Below, piece after piece: positions 1 through 8,559 of a DNA stretch of 64,000 bases. The notes beneath the pieces are model-generated. The model did no database searches and was not told where the DNA came from. It worked only from the letters and a program-made list of their open reading frames with translations. Both the position numbers and the translations under genes were made by a program. The first letter of the stretch is position 1, and every line of letters begins with the position of its first letter. The DNA comes from an uncultured Ectothiorhodospiraceae bacterium (GTDB lineage: Bacteria; Pseudomonadota; Gammaproteobacteria; Nevskiales; Oceanococcaceae): NCBI GenBank assembly GCA_937141935.1, contig CAKZQS010000004.1:222371-286370 (forward strand), in the 5' to 3' direction.

Positions 1-2
1 AC

Positions 3-896
3 CGCATTCGTGGCGAGATCGAGGCGGTGATGGCCGAGGTCGAGTTCCGCGGCAGCATTCAGGCCTTCGCCGCCAAGCTCAAGCAGGACCCGAAGTGGTA
101 CTACACGCAGGCCGAGGACTATCTGCAGGCCTACCGCGCCCTGGGCAAGGTGGTGGATGCGCGCCTGCCCAAGCTGTTCTCCGAATTCCCGGGCCTGCCC
201 TACGGCATCGAGCCGGTGCCGGAGTTTCGCGCCCAGGGCGCGCCGGTGGCCTACTACCTGCCGGGCAGCATCGACTTCGGCCGGCCGGGCGTGTTCTATA
301 TCAACACGCTGCGCATGGCCAGCTCGCCCAAGTACGAGATGGAGGCCCTGCTGGTGCACGAGGCCGTGCCGGGGCACCACTTCCAGATCGCGCTGGCACA
401 GGAGCTCAAAGACGTGCCGGCCTTCCGCCAGCACGCCCGCTTCACGGCCTACATCGAGGGCTGGGGGCTGTACGCCGAGAGCCTGGGCCCCGAGCTGGGG
501 CTGTACGAGGACCCCTATTCGCGCTTCGGCGCCTTGTCCTTCGAGATGTGGCGTGCCGTGCGCCTGGTGGTCGACACCGGCCTGCACGCCCTGGGCTGGT
601 CGCGCGAGCAGGCCATCGAATATTTTGCCGAGCACACCGGCCGCGACCGTGAGCGCATTGCCACGGAGATCGACCGCTACCTGGTGTTGCCCGGTCAGGC
701 GCTGGCCTACAAGATCGGCGAGCGCAAGATTCGCGAACTGCGCACCCGCGCGGAAGAGCAACTGGGCGAAGCCTTCGACCTGCGTGCCTTCCACGCGCGC
801 GTGCTCGGGGCCGGCGCCCTGCCGCTGTCGCTGCTGGAGCAGCGCATAGACAGCTGGATTGCCCAGCAGCAGAACAACACGGAGACCCAACAATGA
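3..896 (+). CDS. DUF885 family metallopeptidase-like protein, 5' truncated
   Basis: Only the C-terminal part is present, because the frame is open to the window edge upstream of the ORF-track start. The family consists of roughly 600-residue proteins, so about half is visible. The diagnostic motif HEAVPGHH sits near visible residue 119 and resembles the zinc-binding HExxH helix of metallopeptidases; a second cluster (YIEGWGLYAE) is typical of the family and supplies a further acidic ligand. The exact substrate of DUF885 proteins is not settled; peptide hydrolysis is an inference from the motif. The stop codon overlaps the oppA start as ATGA, so this gene is translationally coupled to a peptide importer, which supports a role in breaking down imported peptides. 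Confidence 0.85.
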   Translation, partial: RIRGEIEAVMAEVEFRGSIQAFAAKLKQDPKWYYTQAEDYLQAYRALGKVVDARLPKLFSEFPGLPYGIEPVPEFRAQGAPVAYYLPGSIDFGRPGVFYINTLRMASSPKYEMEALLVHEAVPGHHFQIALAQELKDVPAFRQHARFTAYIEGWGLYAESLGPELGLYEDPYSRFGALSFEMWRAVRLVVDTGLHALGWSREQAIEYFAEHTGRDRERIATEIDRYLVLPGQALAYKIGERKIRELRTRAEEQLGEAFDLRAFHARVLGAGALPLSLLEQRIDSWIAQQQNNTETQQ

Positions 897-2497
897 TGCG
901 CATGCGATGGAGCGCGGCCATTCTGGCGGCCGTCCTGGCCGCGGCCGGCCTGCCGGCTGCCGCCGCGGAGCTGGCCAAAGAGCAGATTCTGCACAAGGGC
1001 AACGGCGCCGAGCCGCAAACGCTGGACCCGCACCGGGCCGAGGGCGTGCCCTCCTCGCACATCCTGCGGGACCTGTACGAGGGCCTGACCTCCTCGGCGC
1101 CCAATGGCGACCTGATCCCCGGCGCGGCCACGCATTGGGACATCAGCGACGACGGCACCGTGTACACCTTCCACCTGCGCCCCAAGGCGCGTTGGTCGAA
1201 CGGCGACCCGGTGACCGCCGAGGACTTCGTCTATGGCCTGCGCCGCAGCGTGGACCCGGCGACGCTGAGCAAGTATTCGCAGATCCTGTCCTCGATCCGC
1301 AATGCCGAGGCCATCATCGCCGGCGACAAGCCGCCGGAGTCGCTGGGCGTGCAGGCCCTGGGGCCGCATACGCTGCAGATCACGCTGAAGGCGCCCACGC
1401 CCTACCTGCTGGGCCTGCTGAACCATTCCAGCGCCTACCCGGTGCACCGCGCCAGCGTCGAAGAGCACGGCGAGCGCTTCTCGCGCCCCGGCAACCTGGT
1501 GTCCAACGGCGCCTACATGCTGCATGCGCAGGTGCTGCAGTCGCATGTGCACCTGAAAAAGAACCCGCATTACTGGGAGGCCGATGACGTCGTCATCGAA
1601 GAGGTCTACTACCACGCCACCGAGGACCAGTCCTCCGAGCTCAAGCGCTACCGCGCCGGCGAGCTGCACTGGACCAACGAGGTGCCGCTGTCGCAGGTGC
1701 GCTGGATCCGCGAGAACATGGACGAGGAGTTCCGCGTCGCGACCTACCTGGGCACCTACTACTACGGCTTCAACCTGACCCAGCCGCCCTTCAAGGGCAA
1801 CCTGCCGCTGCGCCGTGCGCTGACGATGGCGATCGACCGCGAGATCATCGTCAACAAGGTCACCCGCCTCGGCGAGCAGCCGGCCTATTCCTGGGTGCCG
1901 CCGGGCGTTTACAACTACGAGGCGCAGGTGCCCGAGTGGGCCAGCTGGCCCTGGGAGCAGCGCCTGGCCGAGGCCCGCCGGCTGTACAAGGAGGCCGGCT
2001 ACGGGCCGGACAACCCGCTGCGCATCGAGCTGCGCTACAACACCAGCGAGAACCACAAGAAGATCGCGGTGGCCGTGGCCGCCATGCTCAAGCAGAACCT
2101 CGGCGTGCGGGTCAACCTGATCAACGAGGAGTGGAAGGTGTTCCTGCAAACGCGCAAGCAAAAGCGCATCACGCAGCTCTTCCGCGCCGGCTGGATCGGC
2201 GACTACAACGACGCCTACACCTTTTCCGAGCTGCTGCACTCCAAGCACGGCATCAACGACTCGGCCTATAACAACCCGGCCTACGATGCGCTGCTGGAAC
2301 AGGCCGCCGTCGAGGGCGACTTCGAGCGCCGCCGCGAGCTGCTGCAGGAAGCCGAGGAGCTGATGCTGCAGGATCAGCCGATCATGCCGATCTATTTCTA
2401 CGTCAGTAAGAAGATGGTCAGCCCCCGGGTTGACGGCTTCCAGACCAACATCATGGACCACCACTACACGAAGAACTTCCGCCTGCTGGCCCGCTAG
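893..2497 (+). CDS. oppA: Oligopeptide ABC transporter, periplasmic substrate-binding protein
   Basis: A 534-residue protein of the SBP_bac_5/OppA family, which binds oligopeptides in the periplasm and delivers them to OppBC. The N-terminus has a hydrophobic signal segment ending in an Ala-rich cleavage region (PAAAAEL, near residues 21-27). The early signature GAEPQTLDPHRAEG and the later PLRRALTMAIDRE are characteristic of the family. The length matches E. coli OppA/MppA. GGAG lies 8 nt before the first ATG, which supports that start over the two following ATGs. It overlaps the upstream DUF885 stop by 4 nt and is followed 29 nt later by oppB, so it is part of the opp operon. Exact peptide specificity cannot be read from the sequence. 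Confidence 0.95.
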   Translation: MMRMRWSAAILAAVLAAAGLPAAAAELAKEQILHKGNGAEPQTLDPHRAEGVPSSHILRDLYEGLTSSAPNGDLIPGAATHWDISDDGTVYTFHLRPKARWSNGDPVTAEDFVYGLRRSVDPATLSKYSQILSSIRNAEAIIAGDKPPESLGVQALGPHTLQITLKAPTPYLLGLLNHSSAYPVHRASVEEHGERFSRPGNLVSNGAYMLHAQVLQSHVHLKKNPHYWEADDVVIEEVYYHATEDQSSELKRYRAGELHWTNEVPLSQVRWIRENMDEEFRVATYLGTYYYGFNLTQPPFKGNLPLRRALTMAIDREIIVNKVTRLGEQPAYSWVPPGVYNYEAQVPEWASWPWEQRLAEARRLYKEAGYGPDNPLRIELRYNTSENHKKIAVAVAAMLKQNLGVRVNLINEEWKVFLQTRKQKRITQLFRAGWIGDYNDAYTFSELLHSKHGINDSAYNNPAYDALLEQAAVEGDFERRRELLQEAEELMLQDQPIMPIYFYVSKKMVSPRVDGFQTNIMDHHYTKNFRLLAR

Positions 2498-2526
2498 GGC
2501 CCGGCAACAGGGGAAGGGGAGTACAC

Positions 2527-3450
2527 ATGCTGCGCTATGCCTTGCGGCGCCTGGTGGGGGCCATACCAACCCTGCTGGTGCTGATCACGCTGGCCTTCTT
2601 CATGATTCGCGTCGCCCCCGGCGGCCCGTTCGACAGCGAGAAGAGCCTGCCGCCCGAGATCGAAGCCAACCTCAACGAGGCCTACCACCTGGACGAGCCG
2701 CTGTGGCAGCAGTACCTGCGCTACATGGGCAACATCCTGCAGGGCGACTTTGGGCCCAGCTTCCAGTACCGCGAGTACTCGGTGAACGAGCTGATCGCCC
2801 AGGGCTTCTCCGTGTCGCTGACCATCGGCGGCACCGCGCTGCTGGTGGCGCTGCTGGTGGGATGCACGCTGGGGATCATCGCGGCGCTGCGACAAAACCG
2901 GCCCACCGACTATGCGGTGATGACGCTGGCGATGACCGGGATATCCATCCCCAACTTCGTCGTCGCGCCGCTGCTGATCCTGGCCTTCGCGGTGGGTCTG
3001 GGCTGGTTCCCGGCCGGCGGCTGGGAGGGCGACAGCCTGGCCAAGATCGTGCTGCCGGTCATCGCGCTGGCGCTGCCCTACATCGCCTACATCTCGCGGC
3101 TGATGCGCAGCTCGATGATCGAAACCCTGCGCAGCAACTACATCCGCACGGCGCGGGCCAAGGGCATGCCGGAGCGGGTGGTGATTTTGCGCCATGCGCT
3201 CAAGCCCGCCTTCATGCCGGTGCTGTCCTTTCTGGGCCCCGCCGCGGCGGCGATCATCACCGGCTCCGTGGTCATCGAGATGATTTTCGGCATCCCCGGC
3301 CTGGGCCGCTATTTCGTGCAGGGCGCGCTGAACCGCGACTACACGCTGGTGATGGGCGTGGTCGTGTTCTACGGCATCCTGATCATCCTGTTCAACTTCA
3401 TCGTCGACCTGCTCTACGGCGCGCTCGACCCGAAGGTGCGCTATGACTGA
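2527..3450 (+). CDS. oppB: Oligopeptide ABC transporter permease OppB
   Basis: A 307-residue inner-membrane permease of the binding-protein-dependent transport (BPD_transp_1) family. An N-terminal membrane segment (TLLVLITLAFFMI) is followed by a periplasmic stretch and a core of about five further helices. The cytoplasmic coupling loop carries the EAA-type signature near residues 210-225 (RTARAKGMPERVVI), which docks on the ATPases. A strong GGGGAG ribosome site is centred about 6-10 nt upstream of the ATG. Its last 8 nt overlap the start of oppC. It forms the heterodimeric pore with OppC. Confidence 0.96.
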   Translation: MLRYALRRLVGAIPTLLVLITLAFFMIRVAPGGPFDSEKSLPPEIEANLNEAYHLDEPLWQQYLRYMGNILQGDFGPSFQYREYSVNELIAQGFSVSLTIGGTALLVALLVGCTLGIIAALRQNRPTDYAVMTLAMTGISIPNFVVAPLLILAFAVGLGWFPAGGWEGDSLAKIVLPVIALALPYIAYISRLMRSSMIETLRSNYIRTARAKGMPERVVILRHALKPAFMPVLSFLGPAAAAIITGSVVIEMIFGIPGLGRYFVQGALNRDYTLVMGVVVFYGILIILFNFIVDLLYGALDPKVRYD

Positions 3451-4360
3451 TGTGCAAACCACCAGCCCCGCGGATGCGGTGGCGGCGGTGACCGACCCCA
3501 CCCAGGACATCGCCGGCCGCAGCCTGTGGCAGGACGCCTGGCGGCGCCTGCGGGCCAACCGCGCGGCGCTGACCGCCGTGGCCCTGCTCAGCGTGATGAC
3601 GCTGCTGGTGCTGTTCGGGCCGATGCTCTCGCCCTATGACTTCGACTACACCGACTGGGACAACGTCTCGGTGGCGCCCAGCTTTGCCAGCGGGCACTAC
3701 TTCGGCACCGACTTCGTCGGCCGCGACCTGTTCGTGCGCACGCTCGAGGGCGGCCGGATCAGCCTGCTGATCGGCGTGGTGGCCACGCTGGTCAGCCTGG
3801 TCATCGGCATCTCCTGGGGGGCCACCGCGGGTTATCTGGGCGGGCGTATCGACAACGTGATGATGCGCATCGTCGACATCCTTTACGCGATGCCCTTCAT
3901 GTTCTTCGTAATCCTGCTGATGGTGTTTTTCGGCCGCAACATCCTGCTGATCTTCATCGCCATCGGCGCGATCAACTGGCTGGACATGGCGCGCATCGTG
4001 CGCGGGCAGACGATCTCGCTCAAGCAGCGCGAGTTCGTCGAGGCGGCCGTGGCCTGCGGCGTCTCCAGCCGGCGGATCATCTTCCGCCACATCGTGCCCA
4101 ACCTGCTCGGTGTGGTTGCCGTGTACGTCACGCTGACCATCCCGCAGGTGATCCTGGTCGAGTCCTTCCTGTCCTTCCTGGGTCTGGGCGTGCAGGAGCC
4201 CTACACCAGCTGGGGGGCGCTGGTGAACGAGGGCGCGCAGCAGATGGAATCGGCCGTGTGGATGCTGATCTTCCCCGCAAGCTTCCTGGCGTTGACCCTG
4301 TTCTGCTTCAACTTCATCGGGGACGGGCTGCGTGACGCGCTCGACCCGAAGGATCGCTGA
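3443..4360 (+). CDS. oppC: Oligopeptide ABC transporter permease OppC
   Basis: A 305-residue permease partner of OppB. It has a soluble N-terminal tail with the OppC_N-type sequence LWQDAWRRLRANRAAL, a first membrane helix, a periplasmic segment containing the family motif GTDFVGRDLFVRT, and a C-terminal BPD_transp_1 domain with the EAA loop EAAVACGVSSRRII. The start overlaps the oppB stop by 8 nt and the stop lies 2 nt before the oppD ATG, consistent with tight translational coupling in the operon. Confidence 0.96.
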   Translation: MTDVQTTSPADAVAAVTDPTQDIAGRSLWQDAWRRLRANRAALTAVALLSVMTLLVLFGPMLSPYDFDYTDWDNVSVAPSFASGHYFGTDFVGRDLFVRTLEGGRISLLIGVVATLVSLVIGISWGATAGYLGGRIDNVMMRIVDILYAMPFMFFVILLMVFFGRNILLIFIAIGAINWLDMARIVRGQTISLKQREFVEAAVACGVSSRRIIFRHIVPNLLGVVAVYVTLTIPQVILVESFLSFLGLGVQEPYTSWGALVNEGAQQMESAVWMLIFPASFLALTLFCFNFIGDGLRDALDPKDR

Positions 4361-4362
4361 TC

Positions 4363-5343
4363 ATGTCCGCCAACAACCTGCTGGAGGTGCACAACCTCCG
4401 CGTGCGCTTCGCCACCCAGGACGGCGAGGTCGAGGCCGTCAACGGCGTGAACTTCTCGCTGGCCCCCGGGGAGACCCTGGGCATCGTCGGCGAGTCCGGT
4501 TCCGGCAAGAGCCAGACCGTGCTGGCGATCATGGGCCTGCTGGCCGGCAACGGCCAGGCCAGCGGCAAGGTCGTCTTCGGCGGCAAGGACCTGCTGACGT
4601 TGGGCAGCCGTGAGCTCAACGCCGTGCGCGGCGCCAATATCGGGATGATCTTTCAGGACCCGATGACCTCGCTGAACCCCTTCCTGCGAATTTCGACGCA
4701 GCTCACCGAGAGCCTGGTCGCGCACCGCGGCATGAGCAAGAAGGAGGCGCTGGCCCGCGCCGTCGAGGTGCTCGATGCCGTGCACATCCCCGATGCGAAG
4801 AACCGCGTGCACTACTACCCGCACGAATTCTCCGGCGGCATGCGCCAGCGGGTGATGATCGCGATGGCGCTGTTGTGCAAGCCGCAGCTGATCATCGCCG
4901 ACGAGCCGACCACTGCGCTCGACGTGACCGTGCAGGCCCAGATCCTGGCCCTGCTGGACGAGCTCAAGCGCGACTTCGGCGTGGCCATCATCCTGATCAC
5001 CCACGACCTCGGCGTCGTTGCCGGCCTGTGCGAGAAGGTGATGGTGATGTACGGCGGCCAGGTGATGGAGTGCGCGCCGCTGGACGACATCTTCGCCCAC
5101 CCGCGCCACCCCTACACCCGCGGCCTGCTGCGCAGCGTGCCGCGCCTGGACGGCGCCGGTGAGACACGCCTGGCCACGATCCCCGGCAATCCGCCGGACC
5201 TGCTGCACCTGCCGGTGGGCTGCCCCTTCAGCCCGCGTTGCCCGGATGTGCGGGACCTTTGCCGCAGCGATCGCCCGCTGCTGCGCTACCAGGACGCCGA
5301 CAGCGCCCGGGCCTGCCATGTCCCGGTGGAGGAGCTGACATGA
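4363..5343 (+). CDS. oppD: Oligopeptide ABC transporter ATP-binding protein OppD
   Basis: A 326-residue ABC ATPase. Walker A is [10 protein letters not shown] near residue 45, the ABC signature is FSGGMRQRV, Walker B is [12 protein letters not shown], and the H-loop is in ITHDLGV. The C-terminal oligopeptide/dipeptide extension with Cys-containing segments (GCPFSPRCP) is the FeS-like Cys region typical of OppD/DppD proteins. The stop overlaps the oppF start as ATGA. It works as a heterodimer with OppF to energise peptide import. Confidence 0.96.
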   Translation: MSANNLLEVHNLRVRFATQDGEVEAVNGVNFSLAPGETLGIVGESGSGKSQTVLAIMGLLAGNGQASGKVVFGGKDLLTLGSRELNAVRGANIGMIFQDPMTSLNPFLRISTQLTESLVAHRGMSKKEALARAVEVLDAVHIPDAKNRVHYYPHEFSGGMRQRVMIAMALLCKPQLIIADEPTTALDVTVQAQILALLDELKRDFGVAIILITHDLGVVAGLCEKVMVMYGGQVMECAPLDDIFAHPRHPYTRGLLRSVPRLDGAGETRLATIPGNPPDLLHLPVGCPFSPRCPDVRDLCRSDRPLLRYQDADSARACHVPVEELT

Positions 5344-6311
5344 GTACGCCGCTGCTCAAACTCGAGGACGTGCGCGTCCACTTTCCCATCGCCGATGGCT
5401 TCTGGCACAGCCGTGCGCTGAAGGCCGTGGACGGCGTCAGCTTCGAGCTGGAGGCCGGCAGCACGCTGGGCGTGGTCGGCGAGTCCGGCTGCGGCAAGTC
5501 CACGCTGGCCCGCGCGATTCTGGGGATCCACCCGCCGACCTCGGGCCGCATCTGGCTCGATGGCACCGAACTCACCGGGCTGTCGCGGCGCGCCATGCAG
5601 CCGCACCGGCGCACGATGCAGATCGTGTTTCAGGACCCGCTGGCCAGCCTGAACCCGCGCATGACGGTGGGCGAGGCCATCGCCGAGCCGCTGCGCGTGT
5701 TCCGCCCCGAACTGTCGGCCGCCGACCGCCGGCGCAAGGTGCGCCAGTCGATGGAGCTGGTGGGGCTGCTGCCCAACCAGATCAACCGCTACCCGCACGA
5801 GTTCTCCGGCGGCCAGTGCCAGCGCATCGGTATCGCCCGGGCGCTGGTGGTCGAGCCCAAGCTGCTGCTCTGCGACGAGCCGGTCAGCGCGCTGGACGTG
5901 TCGATCCAGGCGCAGATCGTCAACCTGTTGATGGACCTGCAAAAGGAAATGGGCCTGGCGTTGCTGTTCATCGCCCACGACCTCTCCGTGGTGCGCCACA
6001 TCTCCGACCGGGTCATGGTGATGTACCTGGGCAAGACGATGGAGCTGGCCGACCGCGACACGCTGTACAGCCAGCCGCAGCACCCCTACACGCAGGCGCT
6101 GATCGGTGCCGTGCCGATTCCCGACCCGGTACGCGAGCGCGAAAAGGAGGTCACGCTGCTCTCCGGCGAGCTGCCCTCGCCGCTGTCGCCGCCCTCGGGC
6201 TGCGTGTTCCGGACCCGCTGCCCCATTGCGCAGGAGGTCTGCGCGCAGTCGGTGCCCGCCCTCAAACCGGCCGAGCGCAGCCCTGCCGCGGTGGCCTGCA
6301 AATTCGCCTGA
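5340..6311 (+). CDS. oppF: Oligopeptide ABC transporter ATP-binding protein OppF
   Basis: A 323-residue ABC ATPase. The ORF track begins 34 codons upstream inside oppD; the ATG overlapping the oppD stop (ATGA) is the natural start because the protein then begins [15 protein letters not shown] as expected. Walker A is GESGCGKSTL, the signature is FSGGQCQRI, Walker B is LLLCDEPVSALD, and the H-loop is IAHDLSV. The C-terminal Cys-rich tail (GCVFRTRCP) is conserved in OppF. It closes the opp gene block; about 70 nt separate it from the next gene. Confidence 0.96.
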   Translation: MSTPLLKLEDVRVHFPIADGFWHSRALKAVDGVSFELEAGSTLGVVGESGCGKSTLARAILGIHPPTSGRIWLDGTELTGLSRRAMQPHRRTMQIVFQDPLASLNPRMTVGEAIAEPLRVFRPELSAADRRRKVRQSMELVGLLPNQINRYPHEFSGGQCQRIGIARALVVEPKLLLCDEPVSALDVSIQAQIVNLLMDLQKEMGLALLFIAHDLSVVRHISDRVMVMYLGKTMELADRDTLYSQPQHPYTQALIGAVPIPDPVREREKEVTLLSGELPSPLSPPSGCVFRTRCPIAQEVCAQSVPALKPAERSPAAVACKFA

Positions 6312-6358
6312 GGCCGCGTGCGGCGCCCGTTTGGGTATCATGCGCGGCAGCATTTTCG

Positions 6359-6364
6359 TATAAC
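6359..6364 (+). promoter_or_regulatory. Candidate -10 element of the TorF-like porin
   Basis: TATAAC lies 18 nt before the ATG of the porin gene. A TTGGGT sequence upstream is a possible -35 but the spacer would be about 22 nt, which is too long, so the pairing is doubtful. An AGGA ribosome site then lies 8 nt before the ATG. Confidence 0.3.
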
Positions 6365-6382
6365 AGAACTAGGACACTCGAC

Positions 6383-7099
6383 ATGCAACGGATTCTTTGC
6401 GGTCTGGTCACCGCCGCGGCGCTGAGCCCGGCCTTCGCGGCCAGCGAGATCAACCTGGGCGTTTCTTCCGAATACGTCTTCCGCGGCATTCCGCAAAGCG
6501 ATGGCGCCCAGGTCTGGGGCTCCTTCGACTACTACATGGAGTCCTGGGGCACCTACGCCGGCATGTGGGTCTCCAACGCCGGCCTGGGCGGCAACGAAGA
6601 AGTGGACGTCTACGCCGGCTATGCGCTGACGCTGGGCGAGACGCTGTCGCTGGACTTTGGCGGCATCGGCTACTTCGACCCGAGCGCGCCGGAGAGCGGC
6701 ACCAGCACCAACAGCGGTGAGGCCTACCTGGGCGTCAACTGGGGCCTGTTCAACAGCTATGGCTACTACGGCTTCGGCACCACCGCCGAGGACGAGGACG
6801 AATACGCCTACGTCGAAGCCAACTACGAGATCGAGGTCCTGCCGGACGCCCGCGTGCGCCTGCACGGCGGCTACTTCCTGGGCCTGGGCGACTACTACGA
6901 TCAGTTCGCCGATGACGACTACATCGACTACGGCGTCAGCTTCATCAAGGACTACGGCCTGGCCGGCCAGATCGCGCTGGCGGTGACCGCGACGACGATC
7001 GACGCCAACCATGGCTTCACGGCCATCGACGGCAGCCTGGAAAGCGACCGCCCGCAGTTCACGGTGGGCTGGAGCCGCAGCTTCGGTTCGGCCTTTTAA
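6383..7099 (+). CDS. TorF-family putative outer-membrane porin
   Basis: A 238-residue protein. The ORF track joins it to an upstream shadow frame; the real start is the ATG at 6383, with AGGA 8 nt upstream and a clear Sec signal peptide (cleavage after PAFA, about residue 19). The mature start SEINLGVSSEYVFRGIPQS is the hallmark of the TorF putative porin family (TIGR02001 type), and the rest is a series of amphipathic, aromatic-rich strands ending in Phe, as expected of a beta-barrel inserted by the Bam machinery. The function is unproven; some members are linked to uptake of organic solutes. It stands alone downstream of opp and is followed by a strong terminator, so it is probably a separate transcription unit. 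Confidence 0.85.
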   Translation: MQRILCGLVTAAALSPAFAASEINLGVSSEYVFRGIPQSDGAQVWGSFDYYMESWGTYAGMWVSNAGLGGNEEVDVYAGYALTLGETLSLDFGGIGYFDPSAPESGTSTNSGEAYLGVNWGLFNSYGYYGFGTTAEDEDEYAYVEANYEIEVLPDARVRLHGGYFLGLGDYYDQFADDDYIDYGVSFIKDYGLAGQIALAVTATTIDANHGFTAIDGSLESDRPQFTVGWSRSFGSAF

Positions 7100-7177
7100 G
7101 CGGCGCGCATCGCGGCTGGCCCGCAGTTCCGCCCTGCCGGCGGCTGCGGCAGCACCGGATCACTGTTTGATCTTCAG

Positions 7178-7203
7178 GGGGAGCTTCGGGCTCCCCTTGT
7201 TTT
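7178..7203 (+). terminator. Rho-independent terminator after the TorF-like porin
   Basis: A GGGGAGC / GCTCCCC stem of 7 bp closed by a TTCGG loop is followed by a T-rich tract (TTGTTTT). It ends just before the SD of the next gene, so the oxidoreductase gene must have its own promoter or be read through. Confidence 0.85.
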
Positions 7204-7219
7204 GCCCGGGGAGACCGTC

Positions 7220-8542
7220 ATGACCCAACTTGCCGACGCGCTGCAGCTGCCCTGCGGCGTCACCTTGCCCAACCGCCTGCTGAAGTCGGCCATGACCGAG
7301 GGCCTGGCCGACCCGCTGGGCCGGGCCACGCCGCGCCACGCCACGCTGTACCGGCGCTGGAGCGAGGGTGGGGTGGGGCTGCTGATCAGCGGCAACGTCA
7401 TGGTCGACTACCGCTACCTGGAGCGGCCCGGCAACATCGTCAGCGACGGCAACGGCGGGGAGGCCACGCTGGCGCAGATGGCGGCGGCCGGCACCGCCGC
7501 CGGCAACCAGCTGTGGATGCAGATCAGCCACCCCGGGCGCCAGTGCACGCGGCTGTCCAACCGCGAACCGCTGGCGCCGTCGGCGGTGCAACTGCGCCTG
7601 GGCGGGCTGTTCGGCCAGCCGCGCGAGATGAGCGAGGAGGACATCCGCGCCGCCATCGCCGGCTACGCCCGCGTGGCCGGGGCGGCCAGGACGGCCGGCT
7701 TCACCGGCGTGCAAGTGCACGGGGCCCATGGCTACCTGCTGAGCCAGTTCCTGTCGCCGCGCACCAATCGCCGCGACGATGCCTGGGGCGGGCCGCTGCA
7801 GAACCGCGCGCGGATGCTGCTGGAAACGGTGCGTGCCGTGCGCGCCACCGTGGGCCCGGACTACCCGGTCAGCGTCAAGCTGAACTCGGCCGACTTCTCC
7901 AAGAACGGCTTCACGCTGGAGGAGTCCTGCCAGGTAGCCCAGTGGCTGCAGGCCGAGGGCCTGGATCTGCTGGAGATCTCCGGCGGCACCTACGAGGACT
8001 TCGCGCCGCTGGACGGCAGCACGCGCAAAAGCGACAGCACCATCGCCCGCGAGGCCTATTTCCTGGAGTACGCGCGGGAGATCCGGCGCGCGGTGACGCT
8101 GCCGCTGGCCATCACCGGCGGCTTTCGCTCGCGCCCGGTCATGGACAGCGCGCTGGCCGAAGGCGCGCTGGACGTCATCGGCCTGGCGCGGCCGCTGTGC
8201 GTCGAGCCGGATGCCGGCCACAAGCTGCTGGCCGACCCGCAGTACCGCCTGCCCGAGCCGGAAGAGGGCCTGCGCCTGGGGCCGGGCGTGTTCGGACCCT
8301 ATTCCTCGGTGGCGCTGTTCAAGGCGCTGAACGTGCAGGCCTCCGTGGCCTGGTTTTACCGCCAGATCATCGCGCTGAGCGAGGGGCGTGCGGTGCCCGA
8401 GCCCATGGGCGCGCTGCGGGCCTACGCCCGGCACATGCGCGACGAAATCGGCCTGGCGATGGCCCGGCGCCGCCAGCTGCGCGCGGCCGGCCGCGACCTG
8501 CAAACCTACACCGCGGACGGCGCGGCCAGCGGCGCCGACTGA
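7220..8542 (+). CDS. NADH:flavin oxidoreductase, Old Yellow Enzyme family
   Basis: A 440-residue FMN-dependent TIM-barrel protein. The ORF track uses a TTG at 7202, but GGGGAG lies 6 nt before the ATG at 7220, giving MTQLADALQLPCGVTLPNR, which is the normal start of the family. The substrate and FMN site signature HGAHGYLLSQFLSPRTNRR is present around residue 180, with the downstream DAWGG. The family reduces activated C=C bonds with NAD(P)H; the specific substrate is unknown. It has no C-terminal FeS/FAD module, so it is a single-domain member. It is convergent with the hybrid kinase. Confidence 0.9.
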   Translation: MTQLADALQLPCGVTLPNRLLKSAMTEGLADPLGRATPRHATLYRRWSEGGVGLLISGNVMVDYRYLERPGNIVSDGNGGEATLAQMAAAGTAAGNQLWMQISHPGRQCTRLSNREPLAPSAVQLRLGGLFGQPREMSEEDIRAAIAGYARVAGAARTAGFTGVQVHGAHGYLLSQFLSPRTNRRDDAWGGPLQNRARMLLETVRAVRATVGPDYPVSVKLNSADFSKNGFTLEESCQVAQWLQAEGLDLLEISGGTYEDFAPLDGSTRKSDSTIAREAYFLEYAREIRRAVTLPLAITGGFRSRPVMDSALAEGALDVIGLARPLCVEPDAGHKLLADPQYRLPEPEEGLRLGPGVFGPYSSVALFKALNVQASVAWFYRQIIALSEGRAVPEPMGALRAYARHMRDEIGLAMARRRQLRAAGRDLQTYTADGAASGAD

Positions 8543-8559
8543 GGTCCCGCCGGGGGCGG